Source of the DNA: Haloprofundus halophilus
Lineage (GTDB): Archaea > Halobacteriota > Halobacteria > Halobacteriales > Haloferacaceae
Direction: 5' to 3'
DNA length: 64,000 nt
Assembly: GCF_003439925.1 (NCBI RefSeq)
Contig: NZ_QQRR01000001.1
Coordinates: 496,001-560,000, forward strand
Positions 17,827 through 26,475 of this stretch are shown in pieces. Made by a program: the position numbers and the translations under genes. How positions within the stretch are numbered: position 1 is the stretch's first letter; every line of letters begins with the position of its first letter. The notes under the pieces were generated by a model, which was not told where the DNA came from, ran no database searches, and saw nothing but the letters and a program-made list of their open reading frames with translations.

Positions 17827-19305
17827 ATGAGCGGCGAGACGCTTCCCGGCGCGAGAGGAGACGCCGAGGAGCGTATCGTGTTCCACGTCGACATGGACTG
17901 CTTCTACGCGTCCTGTGAGCGGCTCAAAGAGCCCGAACTCGACGGAGAGCCCGTCGTCGTCGGGATGGGGTACGAACCCGGCGAGGGCCACGGCGCCGTC
18001 GCCACCGCGAGCTACGAGGCCCGCGCCCACGGCGTCGACAGCGCCCAACCCATCACGCAGGCGCTCGACGCGCTCCCCCGCGCCGCCGACGCCGAGTTGG
18101 ACGACGACGGCAACCCCGCGGACCCCGACGTGCCGGCGGTCGGCTACTATCGCCCCGTCGACATGGAGTACTACAAGGAGGTGAGCGCGCAGGTCAAAGA
18201 GATTCTCCACGACTGCGCCGACGTGGTTCGGGAGGTGAGCATCGACGAGGCGTACCTCGACGTGACCGAGCGGACCGCCTGGCAGACAGTGAGCGGAGGG
18301 AGCGGCGATGGAGGGAACAGCGATAGAGGTAACGACGACGGAAGCGAGCGGACCCTCGCGGAGGGGTACGCTCGCCACGTCAAGCAGCGAATCGACCGCG
18401 AAGTCGGCGTCACCGCCAGCGTCGGCGTCGGCCCGAACATGAGCGTCGCCAAAGTCGCCAGCGACTACGACAAGCCGAACGGCCTCGTCGTCGTCCGCCC
18501 CGAGGAGGTCTGGTCGTTTCTCGACCCGCTGGACATCGAGGAAGTCCACGGCGTCGGCCCCGTCACCGCGCGCGAACTCCGCGAGATGGGTATCGACACC
18601 GCCGGCGACCTCGCAGCGGCGGACCCGCACCGCCTGGGAGAGACGTTCGGCGAGCGGGGTCGCGAACTCCACCGCCGCGCCCGCGGCGACGACGACAGGG
18701 CAGTGACGCCGACGGGGCTCCCGAAGAGCCTCTCGCGGGAGTCGGCGTTCACGAGACCCACCTCCGAGAGCGAGGCGATGCGCGAGAAAGTGCGCGCGCT
18801 CGCGGCGGACGTCGCCGAGCGCGCGCAGAGTCGCGGGGCGCTCTACCGCACCATCGGCATCAAAGTCGTCCAACCGCCGTTCGAGGTGAACACCCGCGCG
18901 AAGTCGCTTCCCGGACCGGTCGACGACCCCGGGCTCGTCGAGTCGGTCGCGCTGGAGCTGTTGACGGAGTTCGACGGGAGCCGGGTCAGAAAACTGGGCG
19001 TCCGCGTCTCCAACCTCGACTTCGCCGAGGGCGACCAGGCCAGCCTCGACGGGTGGGAGAACGCGACCGGCGAAGCCGTCGAAGAGACCGAAACGTCGCC
19101 GTCCCGGTCGAACGACCCCGCGACGAGCACCGCGAGCGACGGTTCCGAGACGAACGACTCTGATACGAACGACGGCCGGACGAAGCGGACCCTGGGCGAC
19201 TGGGCGGCCGACCACGCCGACTCGAAACGGCGGAGAGACGCCGACTCCGGCGAGAGATCGACCGAATCGACGGACGGTCAGGCCTCCCTGACCGAGTTCG
19301 AGTGA
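17827..19305 (+). CDS. dinB: Y-family DNA polymerase IV (translesion)
   Basis: A 492-residue lesion-bypass polymerase. Catalytic acidic residues are visible as HVDMDCFYAS (D22, D24) and SIDEAYLDV (D140, E141). These are followed by the helix-hairpin-helix thumb region (LDIEEVHGVGPVTARELREMG) and the little-finger domain. A Gly/Ser/Asp-rich insert occupies about residues 155-180. The tail after about 400 is a disordered acidic linker ending in QASLTEFE, a good PCNA-interacting PIP box at the extreme C-terminus. That supports recruitment by the sliding clamp. Confidence 0.92.
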   Translation: MSGETLPGARGDAEERIVFHVDMDCFYASCERLKEPELDGEPVVVGMGYEPGEGHGAVATASYEARAHGVDSAQPITQALDALPRAADAELDDDGNPADPDVPAVGYYRPVDMEYYKEVSAQVKEILHDCADVVREVSIDEAYLDVTERTAWQTVSGGSGDGGNSDRGNDDGSERTLAEGYARHVKQRIDREVGVTASVGVGPNMSVAKVASDYDKPNGLVVVRPEEVWSFLDPLDIEEVHGVGPVTARELREMGIDTAGDLAAADPHRLGETFGERGRELHRRARGDDDRAVTPTGLPKSLSRESAFTRPTSESEAMREKVRALAADVAERAQSRGALYRTIGIKVVQPPFEVNTRAKSLPGPVDDPGLVESVALELLTEFDGSRVRKLGVRVSNLDFAEGDQASLDGWENATGEAVEETETSPSRSNDPATSTASDGSETNDSDTNDGRTKRTLGDWAADHADSKRRRDADSGERSTESTDGQASLTEFE

Positions 19306-19338
19306 CCGAACAGCCATCCGGATGACAGTATCCGACAC

Positions 19339-19347
19339 TCTTATTTG
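19339..19347 (+). promoter_or_regulatory. TATA box before the Thr-rich secreted/anchored protein
   Basis: CTTATTTGC is 22-30 nt upstream of the ATG at 19369, consistent with a leaderless transcript. Confidence 0.45.
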
Positions 19348-19368
19348 CGAACGTTTCGGAATCGAATC

Positions 19369-20010
19369 ATGAAGCGACGGGGGATCCTCGGTCTAGTCGC
19401 GGGAACCACCGTCGGGTGGACAGCGGCGTCGTTCGTGTTTCTGAGCAGCGGCGACGACGCGGACGGTGCGAACGGTACGAATGGGGCGAACGGCACGAAC
19501 GGGGCGAACGATACCGACGCCCCCGTCGACGAGAGAAGCGGGGAGACGCCCGCGGCGTCGTCCTCGCAGACCGAGAGAGCCGGACAGTCGTCCGGTGAGT
19601 CGGTCGACGACGGAGAGGCTGAAACGGAGGCGGACAGCGCCGACGACGAACCGACGACAACAACCGCGACGACGACGGAGGAACCCGCAACGTCCCAGCC
19701 GACGACGGAACCGGAGAACCTCCGCGAGAAGATAGACGTACACACGACCTCGACGGGCGTCGGCGACGAGCCCGGCGAGGAGGTGTCCATCAACTACGTC
19801 ATCAGAAACGACCACGAGTTCGCCGTCGACATCGCGTTCGAGGCGACGCTTCGCCTCGCCAACGGAGCGACGCAGCGAACGGAGCGCACCGCCCGAATCG
19901 ACGGCGGGTCGCTCACGAGCGGCGAGTTCGTCTTCGACGACCACGAGCGGCGCGCGACCGGGTGGGGGTTCTCGTTGCAGACGGTCGAACGGGCGTCGAC
20001 GCAGCCCTGA
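19369..20010 (+). CDS. Membrane-anchored extracellular protein with low-complexity linker
   Basis: A 213-residue protein. The N-terminus MKRRGILGLVAGTTVGWTAA is a signal or anchor sequence. It is followed by about 100 residues of Asn/Gly/Thr repeats (GTNGAN units) and acidic Ser/Thr-rich text. The C-terminal beta domain of about 90 residues (VSINYVIRNDHEFAVDIAFEATLRL) resembles immunoglobulin-like folds that pack on the cell surface. No lipobox cysteine is present, so the anchor is probably an uncleaved helix. The ATG at 19369 fits a TATA box 22-30 nt upstream. Function unknown. Confidence 0.68.
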   Translation: MKRRGILGLVAGTTVGWTAASFVFLSSGDDADGANGTNGANGTNGANDTDAPVDERSGETPAASSSQTERAGQSSGESVDDGEAETEADSADDEPTTTTATTTEEPATSQPTTEPENLREKIDVHTTSTGVGDEPGEEVSINYVIRNDHEFAVDIAFEATLRLANGATQRTERTARIDGGSLTSGEFVFDDHERRATGWGFSLQTVERASTQP

Positions 20011-20095
20011 AACGGGATACGGCCGCCGCGTCCGAGAGGGGGTACGACAGCAGGAACTATAGGGTCCGCCTCTGAGGTAGCCACCAACGACCAAC

Positions 20096-22138
20096 ATGAC
20101 GGACGTAGAAACCATCACCGTCGCGGACGTGAGCGACGGACCGGGCGGGACCGACGACGCCGAACCGGGAACGACCGTCCGCCTTCCAGCGGTCGAGATT
20201 CTCACCGGACGCGGCTTCATCACCGGCAAGTCGGGGTCCGGGAAGTCGAACACCGCGAGCGTCGTCATCGAGAAGCTGCTCGACTCGCAGTTCCCCGTCC
20301 TCATCGTCGACACCGACGGCGAGTACTACGGGCTGAAGGAGGAGTACGAAATCCTCCACGCCGGCGCCGACGAGGAGTGCGACATCGTCGTCAGTCCCGA
20401 GCACGCCGAGAAGATAGCGACGCTCGCGCTCGAACAGAACGTCCCCATCATCCTCGACGTGTCGGGCTACCTCGACGAGAACGATGCCGAGGAGATGCTG
20501 TTGCAGACGGCGCGACAGCTGTTCGCCAAGGAGAAGAAACTGAAGAAGCCCTTCCTGATGCTCGTCGAGGAGTGCCACGAGTACATCCCGGAGAAGGGCG
20601 GGATGGGCGAAGCGGGGAAGATGCTCATCAAAATCGGCAAGCGCGGGCGGAAACACGGGTTGGGAATCGTCGGCATCAGCCAGCGCCCCGCCGACGTGAA
20701 GAAGGACTACATCACCCAGTGCGACTGGCTGGTGTGGCACCGTCTCACGTGGGGTAACGACACGAAAGTCGTCGGTCGCATCCTCGGCAAGGAGTACGCC
20801 GACGCCATCGAGAGCATGAACGACGGCGAGGCGTTCATGATGACCGACTGGAGCGAGACGCTCCGCCGGGTCCAGTTCCGCCGCAAGCAGACGTTCGACG
20901 CGGGGGCGACGCCCGGCCTCGACGACTTCGAACGCCCGGAGCTCAAATCCGTTAGCGGCGACCTCGTCTCGGAACTGCGCGACATCTCCGACGAGGAGGC
21001 CCAGAAAGAGAGCACCATCGCCGACCTCAGACAGGAGTTAGAGAAGAAGGACGCCGAGATTCGGCGGCTCAAGCAGGAACTGGAGGAGGCGCAGGACCTG
21101 AGTCGGATGGCCGACCAGTTCGCGCAGGCGCTGCTCCAGAAAGCAGAAGCGCCGTACCGCGGCGGCGACGGTCGGAACTTCGCTCGGCCCGAGCACGCGC
21201 AAGCGGCGCTCGGCGAGTACGAATCCGACGAGACGCCGGCGATGGTCGGTCCGGTCGACTCCGGGGCCGCGACGCAGAACGGTCAGCGGGACGCGACGGC
21301 GGCGGAAACGTCCGCAACGAACGAGACGAAAGCGAGTGTCGCAGAAACGACCGAGGGAGACGGAGCCGACGGTCGACCCGACGAACCCGCGTCGGAGTCA
21401 TCGACGGCACCGGCTCCAAGCGAAGACGCGACCCGAGACGGTGACGGCAGGCCGTCCGGCGGCTCTCGGCGCGCCATCGTCGACGAACTCCGGGAGGTCG
21501 TCGAATCGCTCGACGACGTGACCCGCGAGATGCTCGCGTACTACAGGGCGAAGGACCTGAGCACGCCCGTCGACGCCCACGTCGGCGCGGGCCACTCCGG
21601 CGACCAGCAGCTCGCCTACGGCCGGAACCGAGCGCTCCGAAAGGCGGGGTTCATCGAGCACGTCGGCCGCGGTCGGTACCGGTACACGCTCCCCGAACTC
21701 GTCCGCGACGAGTACGCCGACAGACTCGCCGAGGGCGAGTTCGCGGCGACCGTCGCTGCCGTCGAATCGTCGTTTTCGGACCTCTCGGTCGGTCGAGTCG
21801 GCGGGGACGGCAACGCCGACGGACCCCTCGAATCGGCTTCGGACCCTGCGACGACAACCGAGAACGCGACCGACGAAGCGGACACCCGGCAAGACGACGA
21901 ACCGTCGGAGTCGGCGGAGCCGGCGGAGTCGGCTGCCTCGACGGCAAACGGAACGACGCCGGGCGTCGTCGGACACGAACTCGAGAACGCTGAAATCGTC
22001 GAGAACTATGCGGAGTCCGAAGTGTCCGAGGCGGTACAGGACGGGCTCTCAGACGACGAAGCCGAAGCGTCCGACGGCGTCGAAACGGCGGCCGAGGGGG
22101 AGACGACGCCGTCCGACGACGCCGAGATAATCGAGTGA
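20096..22138 (+). CDS. HerA-like ATP-binding protein with C-terminal winged helix
   Basis: A 680-residue protein. An N-terminal HerA/FtsK-type ATPase carries Walker A GKSGSGKS (44-51), Walker B FLMLVEECHEY (about 152-162) and an arginine-rich sensor segment (GKRGRKHGLGIVGISQRPADV). A coiled coil spans about 300-345 (KESTIADLRQELEKKDAEIR). A long acidic linker leads to a possible winged-helix domain at about 465-545 (EVVESLDDVTREMLAYYR), and the tail after 560 is disordered and acidic. Classical HerA works with NurA nuclease in resection, but no NurA gene is nearby, so a helicase or translocase role is inferred from the ATPase alone. Confidence 0.8.
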   Translation: MTDVETITVADVSDGPGGTDDAEPGTTVRLPAVEILTGRGFITGKSGSGKSNTASVVIEKLLDSQFPVLIVDTDGEYYGLKEEYEILHAGADEECDIVVSPEHAEKIATLALEQNVPIILDVSGYLDENDAEEMLLQTARQLFAKEKKLKKPFLMLVEECHEYIPEKGGMGEAGKMLIKIGKRGRKHGLGIVGISQRPADVKKDYITQCDWLVWHRLTWGNDTKVVGRILGKEYADAIESMNDGEAFMMTDWSETLRRVQFRRKQTFDAGATPGLDDFERPELKSVSGDLVSELRDISDEEAQKESTIADLRQELEKKDAEIRRLKQELEEAQDLSRMADQFAQALLQKAEAPYRGGDGRNFARPEHAQAALGEYESDETPAMVGPVDSGAATQNGQRDATAAETSATNETKASVAETTEGDGADGRPDEPASESSTAPAPSEDATRDGDGRPSGGSRRAIVDELREVVESLDDVTREMLAYYRAKDLSTPVDAHVGAGHSGDQQLAYGRNRALRKAGFIEHVGRGRYRYTLPELVRDEYADRLAEGEFAATVAAVESSFSDLSVGRVGGDGNADGPLESASDPATTTENATDEADTRQDDEPSESAEPAESAASTANGTTPGVVGHELENAEIVENYAESEVSEAVQDGLSDDEAEASDGVETAAEGETTPSDDAEIIE

Positions 22139-22253
22139 CCGTCGTCGGGTGGCTGACCCGTTTCCGACCGGTGACCGATTCGCTCTCGACTCTCCGCCGG
22201 TCCGACCGCCGATAACCGGACGTTGCCGGACGACGGTCCCGTCTAGGCGGCCC

Positions 22254-22898
22254 TTACAGTTCCGAGACGAGGTCTTCGAGCGCCGCCCGCGGGTCCTCAG
22301 CCTTCGCGACGCCGCTAGCGAGGAGGATACCCTCCGCACCCAACTCTGCGGCGGCGGTCACGTCGTCGCCCGTCGAGACGCCCGCACCGCAGAACAGGTC
22401 GACGCCGTCGTCGACGGCGTTCACCGCGTCGACGGCGTCGCGGACGATGTCGGGGTCGGCGCTGCTGACCGAGACGTCGCCGCCGATGAGCTCCGGCGGT
22501 TCGACGGCGACGGCGTCCGGGCCGAGCGCCGCGACGGCACCGGACTGTTCGGGGTTGTTCGCGCAGACGATAGTGTCGAGGCTCGCGCGCTCGGCGGCCT
22601 GCATCGACGCGTCGATGTCGGCGAGTTTGAGGCGGTTCTCCGAGTGGTTGAGGAGCGTGCCCGTCGCGCCGGCCTCGGCGACGGCCTCCGCGAGCGTGCT
22701 GCCGGTGTGGCTGCCGTACTCGACGGGACTGACGTGCTGGGCCCATGTCTCCACGTCGGTCTCGGCGACGCGCGAGAGGTGCGCCGCCTGCGGCGCGACG
22801 GCGATGCGGACGCCGGAGTCGTCGGCGACGTCGCGGGCGGCCGACGCTACTTCGACTGGGTCGCACGGATACGCCTTCAGGTTCACCAGGATGAACAT
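22254..22898 (-). CDS. tpiA: Triose-phosphate isomerase (archaeal short type)
   Basis: A 214-residue TIM-barrel enzyme interconverting glyceraldehyde-3-phosphate and dihydroxyacetone phosphate. The active-site residues are visible: Lys in [11 protein letters not shown], His in LLNHSENRL and Glu in AVEPPELIG, with the C-terminal phosphate loop [10 protein letters not shown]. At 214 residues it is the shorter archaeal form. The ATG at 22898 was chosen because it starts the first barrel strand; nine upstream in-frame residues are proline-rich and not conserved. Confidence 0.92.
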   Translation of the reverse strand: MFILVNLKAYPCDPVEVASAARDVADDSGVRIAVAPQAAHLSRVAETDVETWAQHVSPVEYGSHTGSTLAEAVAEAGATGTLLNHSENRLKLADIDASMQAAERASLDTIVCANNPEQSGAVAALGPDAVAVEPPELIGGDVSVSSADPDIVRDAVDAVNAVDDGVDLFCGAGVSTGDDVTAAAELGAEGILLASGVAKAEDPRAALEDLVSEL

Positions 22899-23083
22899 AC
22901 CGATAAGAGGCGTCGGGGGCGGCAAATAGGTTCGTCTTCCCGAAACCGAGCGAACGCCGGCTTCGGTGCTGCGTCGGGGGACGGTTCGAGCTATCGTCGG
23001 CGGTATCCACGACTTACAGCGAGTAGGCGAGCTATAGCTATATTCGCTCCCGTCCTACGTGAGAGTATGTCGGGAGGAAGACG

Positions 23084-23311
23084 ATGAGCACGGGAAGTTC
23101 GCCGCAGGTCGAGGAGGTACTGGAGGCGCTGGAGACGCTCGGGCCCGTCGTACGGAGAGTCGCGTTCTGGACGGCGGTGGTGATACCGGTGGTTCTCATC
23201 GGACTCGTCGTCACGAAACCCGGACTCCAAGGAGAGCGGGGAACCTGGTTTCTCGCCTTACTGCTGTTGAACCTGGTAGCGCTCGTCGTCGGCCACCGCC
23301 ACAACCGGTAA
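23084..23311 (+). CDS. Small two-helix membrane protein
   Basis: A 75-residue protein with an amphipathic N-terminal region (VEEVLEALETLGPVVRRV) and two hydrophobic helices (FWTAVVIPVVLIGLVV and WFLALLLLNLVALVVG). Codon use matches neighbouring genes. It is convergent with the aMBF1 gene, whose stop is 6 nt away. A TATA-like TAGCTATATTC lies about 40 nt upstream. Function unknown. Confidence 0.6.
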   Translation: MSTGSSPQVEEVLEALETLGPVVRRVAFWTAVVIPVVLIGLVVTKPGLQGERGTWFLALLLLNLVALVVGHRHNR

Positions 23312-23317
23312 CTCGAC

Positions 23318-23845
23318 TCAGTCTTTCCGTTTGACGACGTCGCCGAGCGTCGTCGTCGTCGACCCGCCGCCGGACCAGTCCGCGTCGTCGGTGTTCCCGC
23401 CCTCGGTGAGCGAGATGTCGAGTTTGCGCTCCAGCTTGTTCCGCACGGCGTCGCTGGGGAGGATGTCGCCGCGTTCGAGTTTGCGGATGAGACTCGCCTT
23501 CTCGTTGAGTCGCTTGGCGAGGTCCTCCTGGCTGAGACCCTCGGCCTCGCGGGCCTCCCGGATTCGGTCGTCGTAGTCGCCGGCGATCTCGTCCATATCG
23601 TCGAACATGTCGCGCCGGCGACGGCGAGACCCTCCGGACGAGGACGAAGACGAGGAGGAACTGGACGAAGCGTCCGATTTCCCGCTCGACGAGGTGGAGT
23701 ACTTCGTCGAGGCGGAACTGGTGGATTCAGTGCGGACCTCGGTCCCGAACCCTTTGCAGTTCTCACAGAGTTCGAGTTCGGCACCTTCGACTTTCGTGGT
23801 TGTGAGCGATGCCTGCTCGGCACCACACATCTCGCACTGTGGCAT
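23318..23845 (-). CDS. Archaeal multiprotein bridging factor 1
   Basis: A 175-residue protein with an N-terminal zinc ribbon (C4, C7, C27, C30), a serine-rich linker that includes a run of ten or more serines, and a C-terminal Cro-type helix-turn-helix (GLSQEDLAKRLNEKASLIRK, LERGDILPSDAV). This architecture is that of aMBF1, the archaeal relative of the eukaryotic MBF1 coactivator; archaeal members associate with the ribosome or transcription machinery. The Ser-rich linker is longer than usual but otherwise the protein is typical. Confidence 0.9.
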   Translation of the reverse strand: MPQCEMCGAEQASLTTTKVEGAELELCENCKGFGTEVRTESTSSASTKYSTSSSGKSDASSSSSSSSSSSGGSRRRRRDMFDDMDEIAGDYDDRIREAREAEGLSQEDLAKRLNEKASLIRKLERGDILPSDAVRNKLERKLDISLTEGGNTDDADWSGGGSTTTTLGDVVKRKD

Positions 23846-23902
23846 ACGCCCCGTAGACGACGACGTGGTATAAAATACACGACGGCGGTGTCGACGCCCG
23901 GT

Positions 23903-24517
23903 TCAGTTCAGGTCCGACCACGCGCCCCAGAAGCGCTGGAGCGCGGTGAAGTGACCGACGACGGCGAACAGCACGAGCAGCAACCCGACCAGCGAGAGAC
24001 CGGCGACGAGCGGTCCGGGGACGACGGCGGCGACGACGCCGACGAGGCCGACGAGCGCGAGTCGGTCCGCGCGACCCAGCAGGCCGCCGTACTGGCGACC
24101 GAGGCCGACCGCCTGAATCTGCGTCCCGAGGTAGGAAGTCATCAACACGCCCGTCACGGCCGCGAGACCGAGGCCGTAGCGACCGATTCCGGCCGCTAAA
24201 CCGACCAACACGGCGATGTCGGCGTATCGGTCGAGAACGTGGTCCAGGAGGTCGCCGCCCGAGGAGGCGACGCCCTGTTCGCGGGCGAGCGCGCCGTCCA
24301 GCAGGTCGAGCCAGCCGTTGACGAAGACGAAGAACGCGCCCAGAACGTACCAGACGGTCGCGTCCGGCGACGCGACCCAGAACGCCCCGCCGGCGGCGAC
24401 GGCGAAGCCGAAGGCGATGACGCTCACGCCGTCCGGTGTCAGTCCCAACTTGTTCGCGCCCGTCACGAGCGGGTCGAGCAGCCGGTCGGCGACGGGGCGC
24501 AGTTGGTCGAGCGTCAT
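23903..24517 (-). CDS. CDP-alcohol phosphatidyltransferase (first copy)
   Basis: A 204-residue membrane enzyme with about six hydrophobic segments. The catalytic signature D-G-x2-A-R-x8-G-x3-D-x3-D begins at DG 74-75 (DGALAREQGVASSGG) and is complete. It transfers a phosphatidyl (archaetidyl) group from CDP-archaeol to an alcohol such as glycerol phosphate, inositol phosphate or serine; which one is not readable here. Its ATG overlaps the stop of the AK6-like kinase gene by 4 nt, and hisC precedes that, so the three genes are an operon. Confidence 0.85.
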   Translation of the reverse strand: MTLDQLRPVADRLLDPLVTGANKLGLTPDGVSVIAFGFAVAAGGAFWVASPDATVWYVLGAFFVFVNGWLDLLDGALAREQGVASSGGDLLDHVLDRYADIAVLVGLAAGIGRYGLGLAAVTGVLMTSYLGTQIQAVGLGRQYGGLLGRADRLALVGLVGVVAAVVPGPLVAGLSLVGLLLVLFAVVGHFTALQRFWGAWSDLN

Positions 24518-25056
24518 AGATACTCCAGGTAGTCGACCGTGCCGGCCGACGGCTCGCGGTCGCCGGCGACGACGGCGCGAATCGCCTCGGCGACGGCCGC
24601 CGGCGACCGGTCTGTCGTCTCGATTTCGTACACGGAGTCGACGCCGTTCTCTTCGACCGCTTCGGCGAGAATCACGTCGAGCGCTTCGCTCTCTCGGTTC
24701 TCCGCGGCTTTCGCCTCGTTTTCGCCACGGTCGAGGAGGCGAGATTCGAGCACGTCCGGCCGACAGCGGAGGACGACGACGCGGTCTGCGGACAGGAGGT
24801 GCGCGAGGTGGGACTCGACGACAGTCACGTCGCCGCCGTCGTCGTCGGAGTCGCCCGCTTCGCCGTACTCCTCGTCGACCCACGCCGCCAACTTCTGGAC
24901 GTCGACGACCAGCGAGTCGCGCTCCTCGTCGCGTTCGGTCCAGAACTCACGGTCGCGCACCTCGTCGTTGAGGTGGGCGACGGCGAACTCGTCTTCGAGC
25001 AGCGCCGTGGCGCTCGTCTTCCCGGTGCCGGGCGTGCCGGTGACGGCGACTCTCAT
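24514..25056 (-). CDS. AK6-type adenylate kinase family protein
   Basis: A 180-residue P-loop kinase. Walker A is GTPGTGKTS (7-15), and the domain order with a DVQKLAAWVDEEY region and VVESHLAHLLSADRVVVLRC fits the AK6/Fap7 family. Eukaryotic members act in 18S rRNA maturation and phosphorylate AMP. It shares 4-nt overlaps with hisC upstream and the phosphatidyltransferase downstream, indicating translational coupling. A ribosome-biogenesis role is possible but not shown by the sequence. Confidence 0.83.
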   Translation of the reverse strand: MRVAVTGTPGTGKTSATALLEDEFAVAHLNDEVRDREFWTERDEERDSLVVDVQKLAAWVDEEYGEAGDSDDDGGDVTVVESHLAHLLSADRVVVLRCRPDVLESRLLDRGENEAKAAENRESEALDVILAEAVEENGVDSVYEIETTDRSPAAVAEAIRAVVAGDREPSAGTVDYLEYL

Positions 25057-26135
25057 GCTTTGGCCTCGGTCAGAACGCGGTTGAGCGTCTCCACCGCGCG
25101 TTTCGTCTGCTCCTCGGTACCGCAGGAGATGCGGATGCAGGCGGGGAGTCCGAAACTCGAGCAGTCGCGGACGATGACGCCCTCTCGCTGGCAGGCGTCT
25201 GCGACGGCGGTTCCGTCACCGACCTCGGCGAGCACGAAGTTGCCCGCGCTCTCCCACGTCGGCGCGTCGAGGTTCTCGTACAGGTATTCGCGCGCCCAGC
25301 GTGCGCTCTCGACGCTCTTCTCGACGTGGTCGCCGTCGTCGAGCGCGGCGAGCGCCGCGCGGCAGGCGAGTTCGTTCGCCGCGAACGGCGTGTTGACTCG
25401 GGCGTAGGCGTCGCCCCACGTCTCGGGCACGACGGCGTAGCCGATACGGAGGCCGGCGAGACCGTACGCTTTCGAGAACGTGCGGAGGACCGCGAGATTG
25501 TCGTGGTCGCCGAGCAAGCCGACCGCGCTTGGCTGGTCGGCGTACTCGCCGTAGGCTTCGTCGACGACGACGAGCGTGTGGTCGTCGACGGCCGCGAGAA
25601 GCGAGACGAGTTCCTCGCGGGGGAACTCCGACCCGGTCGGGTTGTGCGGCGAGGTGAGGTAGACGACGCGCTCGCCGTCGTACGCGCCGAGGACGTTCTC
25701 GGCGGTCTGCGCGAAGTCGTCGCCCTTCGAGAGACCGTAGGTGGACGAATCGCCGTGGACGTACCGCGCGCTCATCGAGTAGTAGGCGAAGCCGGGTTCG
25801 GGGACGAGAATCCCGTCGCCCGGGTCGAGCATCGCGCGGTGGAGGTAGTCGATGGCGCCGTCGGCGCCGGGGCTGACCCACACCTGTTCGGCGGCCACGT
25901 CCCACTTCGACGCCAGTTTCTCCGTGAGGTCGGCGTGGGAGGTGGTCGGGTAGACGTCGAGGTCCGGCGCGGCCGCTTCGACGGCGTCGACCGCGTCGGG
26001 ACTCGGCCCGTGGGGGTTCTCGTTCGACGAGAGTTTCACGAGGTCGTCGGGGTCGAGACCGAGTTCGCGGGCGACCTCCTCGATTCCCCGGCCGGGGACG
26101 TACGGTGAGTTCGCGGAGAGGTCCCGTGGTTCCAT
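25053..26135 (-). CDS. hisC: Histidinol-phosphate aminotransferase
   Basis: A 360-residue fold-type I PLP enzyme of histidine synthesis. Landmarks are KLSSNENPHGPSPDAVDA at the N-terminus, SPHNPTGSEFPREEL, VVVDEAYGEYAD, the PLP lysine in RTFSKAYGLAGLRIGY and the C-terminal arginine in CIRISCGTEEQ. These match HisC better than general aspartate aminotransferases. The ATG at 26135 has a TATA box 24-32 nt upstream. It is the first gene of the hisC-AK6-phosphatidyltransferase operon. Confidence 0.87.
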   Translation of the reverse strand: MEPRDLSANSPYVPGRGIEEVARELGLDPDDLVKLSSNENPHGPSPDAVDAVEAAAPDLDVYPTTSHADLTEKLASKWDVAAEQVWVSPGADGAIDYLHRAMLDPGDGILVPEPGFAYYSMSARYVHGDSSTYGLSKGDDFAQTAENVLGAYDGERVVYLTSPHNPTGSEFPREELVSLLAAVDDHTLVVVDEAYGEYADQPSAVGLLGDHDNLAVLRTFSKAYGLAGLRIGYAVVPETWGDAYARVNTPFAANELACRAALAALDDGDHVEKSVESARWAREYLYENLDAPTWESAGNFVLAEVGDGTAVADACQREGVIVRDCSSFGLPACIRISCGTEEQTKRAVETLNRVLTEAKA

Positions 26136-26158
26136 GTTCGGTACGTGTTTGTGGCGGG

Positions 26159-26167
26159 TCTTAAGGG
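26159..26167 (-). promoter_or_regulatory. TATA box of the hisC operon
   Basis: On the minus strand CCCTTAAGA is 24-32 nt before the hisC ATG at 26135, supporting that start and a leaderless operon transcript. Confidence 0.5.
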
Positions 26168-26256
26168 TGCTTACACCGGACGAGAGGCGGGGACGACGAC
26201 GGGAGTCCGCCGGCCTACAGACGGGGCCGTCGGTCGGGACGAGACCTCGAAAGTTT

Positions 26257-26424
26257 ATGACCGAGAAGGGGACCACCCGCTTCCGTGAACTGACTTACGC
26301 CGCGACGGGGTCGAGGCGGGTGTACGGTGCGCCCCTCACGGAGACGATGCAACTCCGCAAGGGCGGCGACGAGGAGTACGTCGACGGTGCCGTCGTCGTC
26401 GAGGTGACCGACGAGAATCCGTAG
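26257..26424 (+). CDS. Possible small protein of 55 residues
   Basis: A 55-codon frame starting at ATG 26257 (MTEKGTTRFRELTYAATGSR) and ending before the second M24 gene. It is slightly acidic with no recognisable domain. The region is otherwise intergenic between hisC and the peptidase, and the codon third positions look coding, but no promoter at the proper distance is clear and AAAGTTTATG may itself be a TATA element. Treat as tentative. Confidence 0.35.
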   Translation: MTEKGTTRFRELTYAATGSRRVYGAPLTETMQLRKGGDEEYVDGAVVVEVTDENP

Positions 26425-26475
26425 TCGGTCACCGAAAGCCATACACTTAGTAAGCGTCGTGCGTCTCGCTCACCA

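Noticed and set aside
26215-26442. Minus-strand frame in the hisC/M24 gap
   Set aside because: Basic, low-complexity composition unlike haloarchaeal proteins; it only competes with the tentative plus-strand gene.
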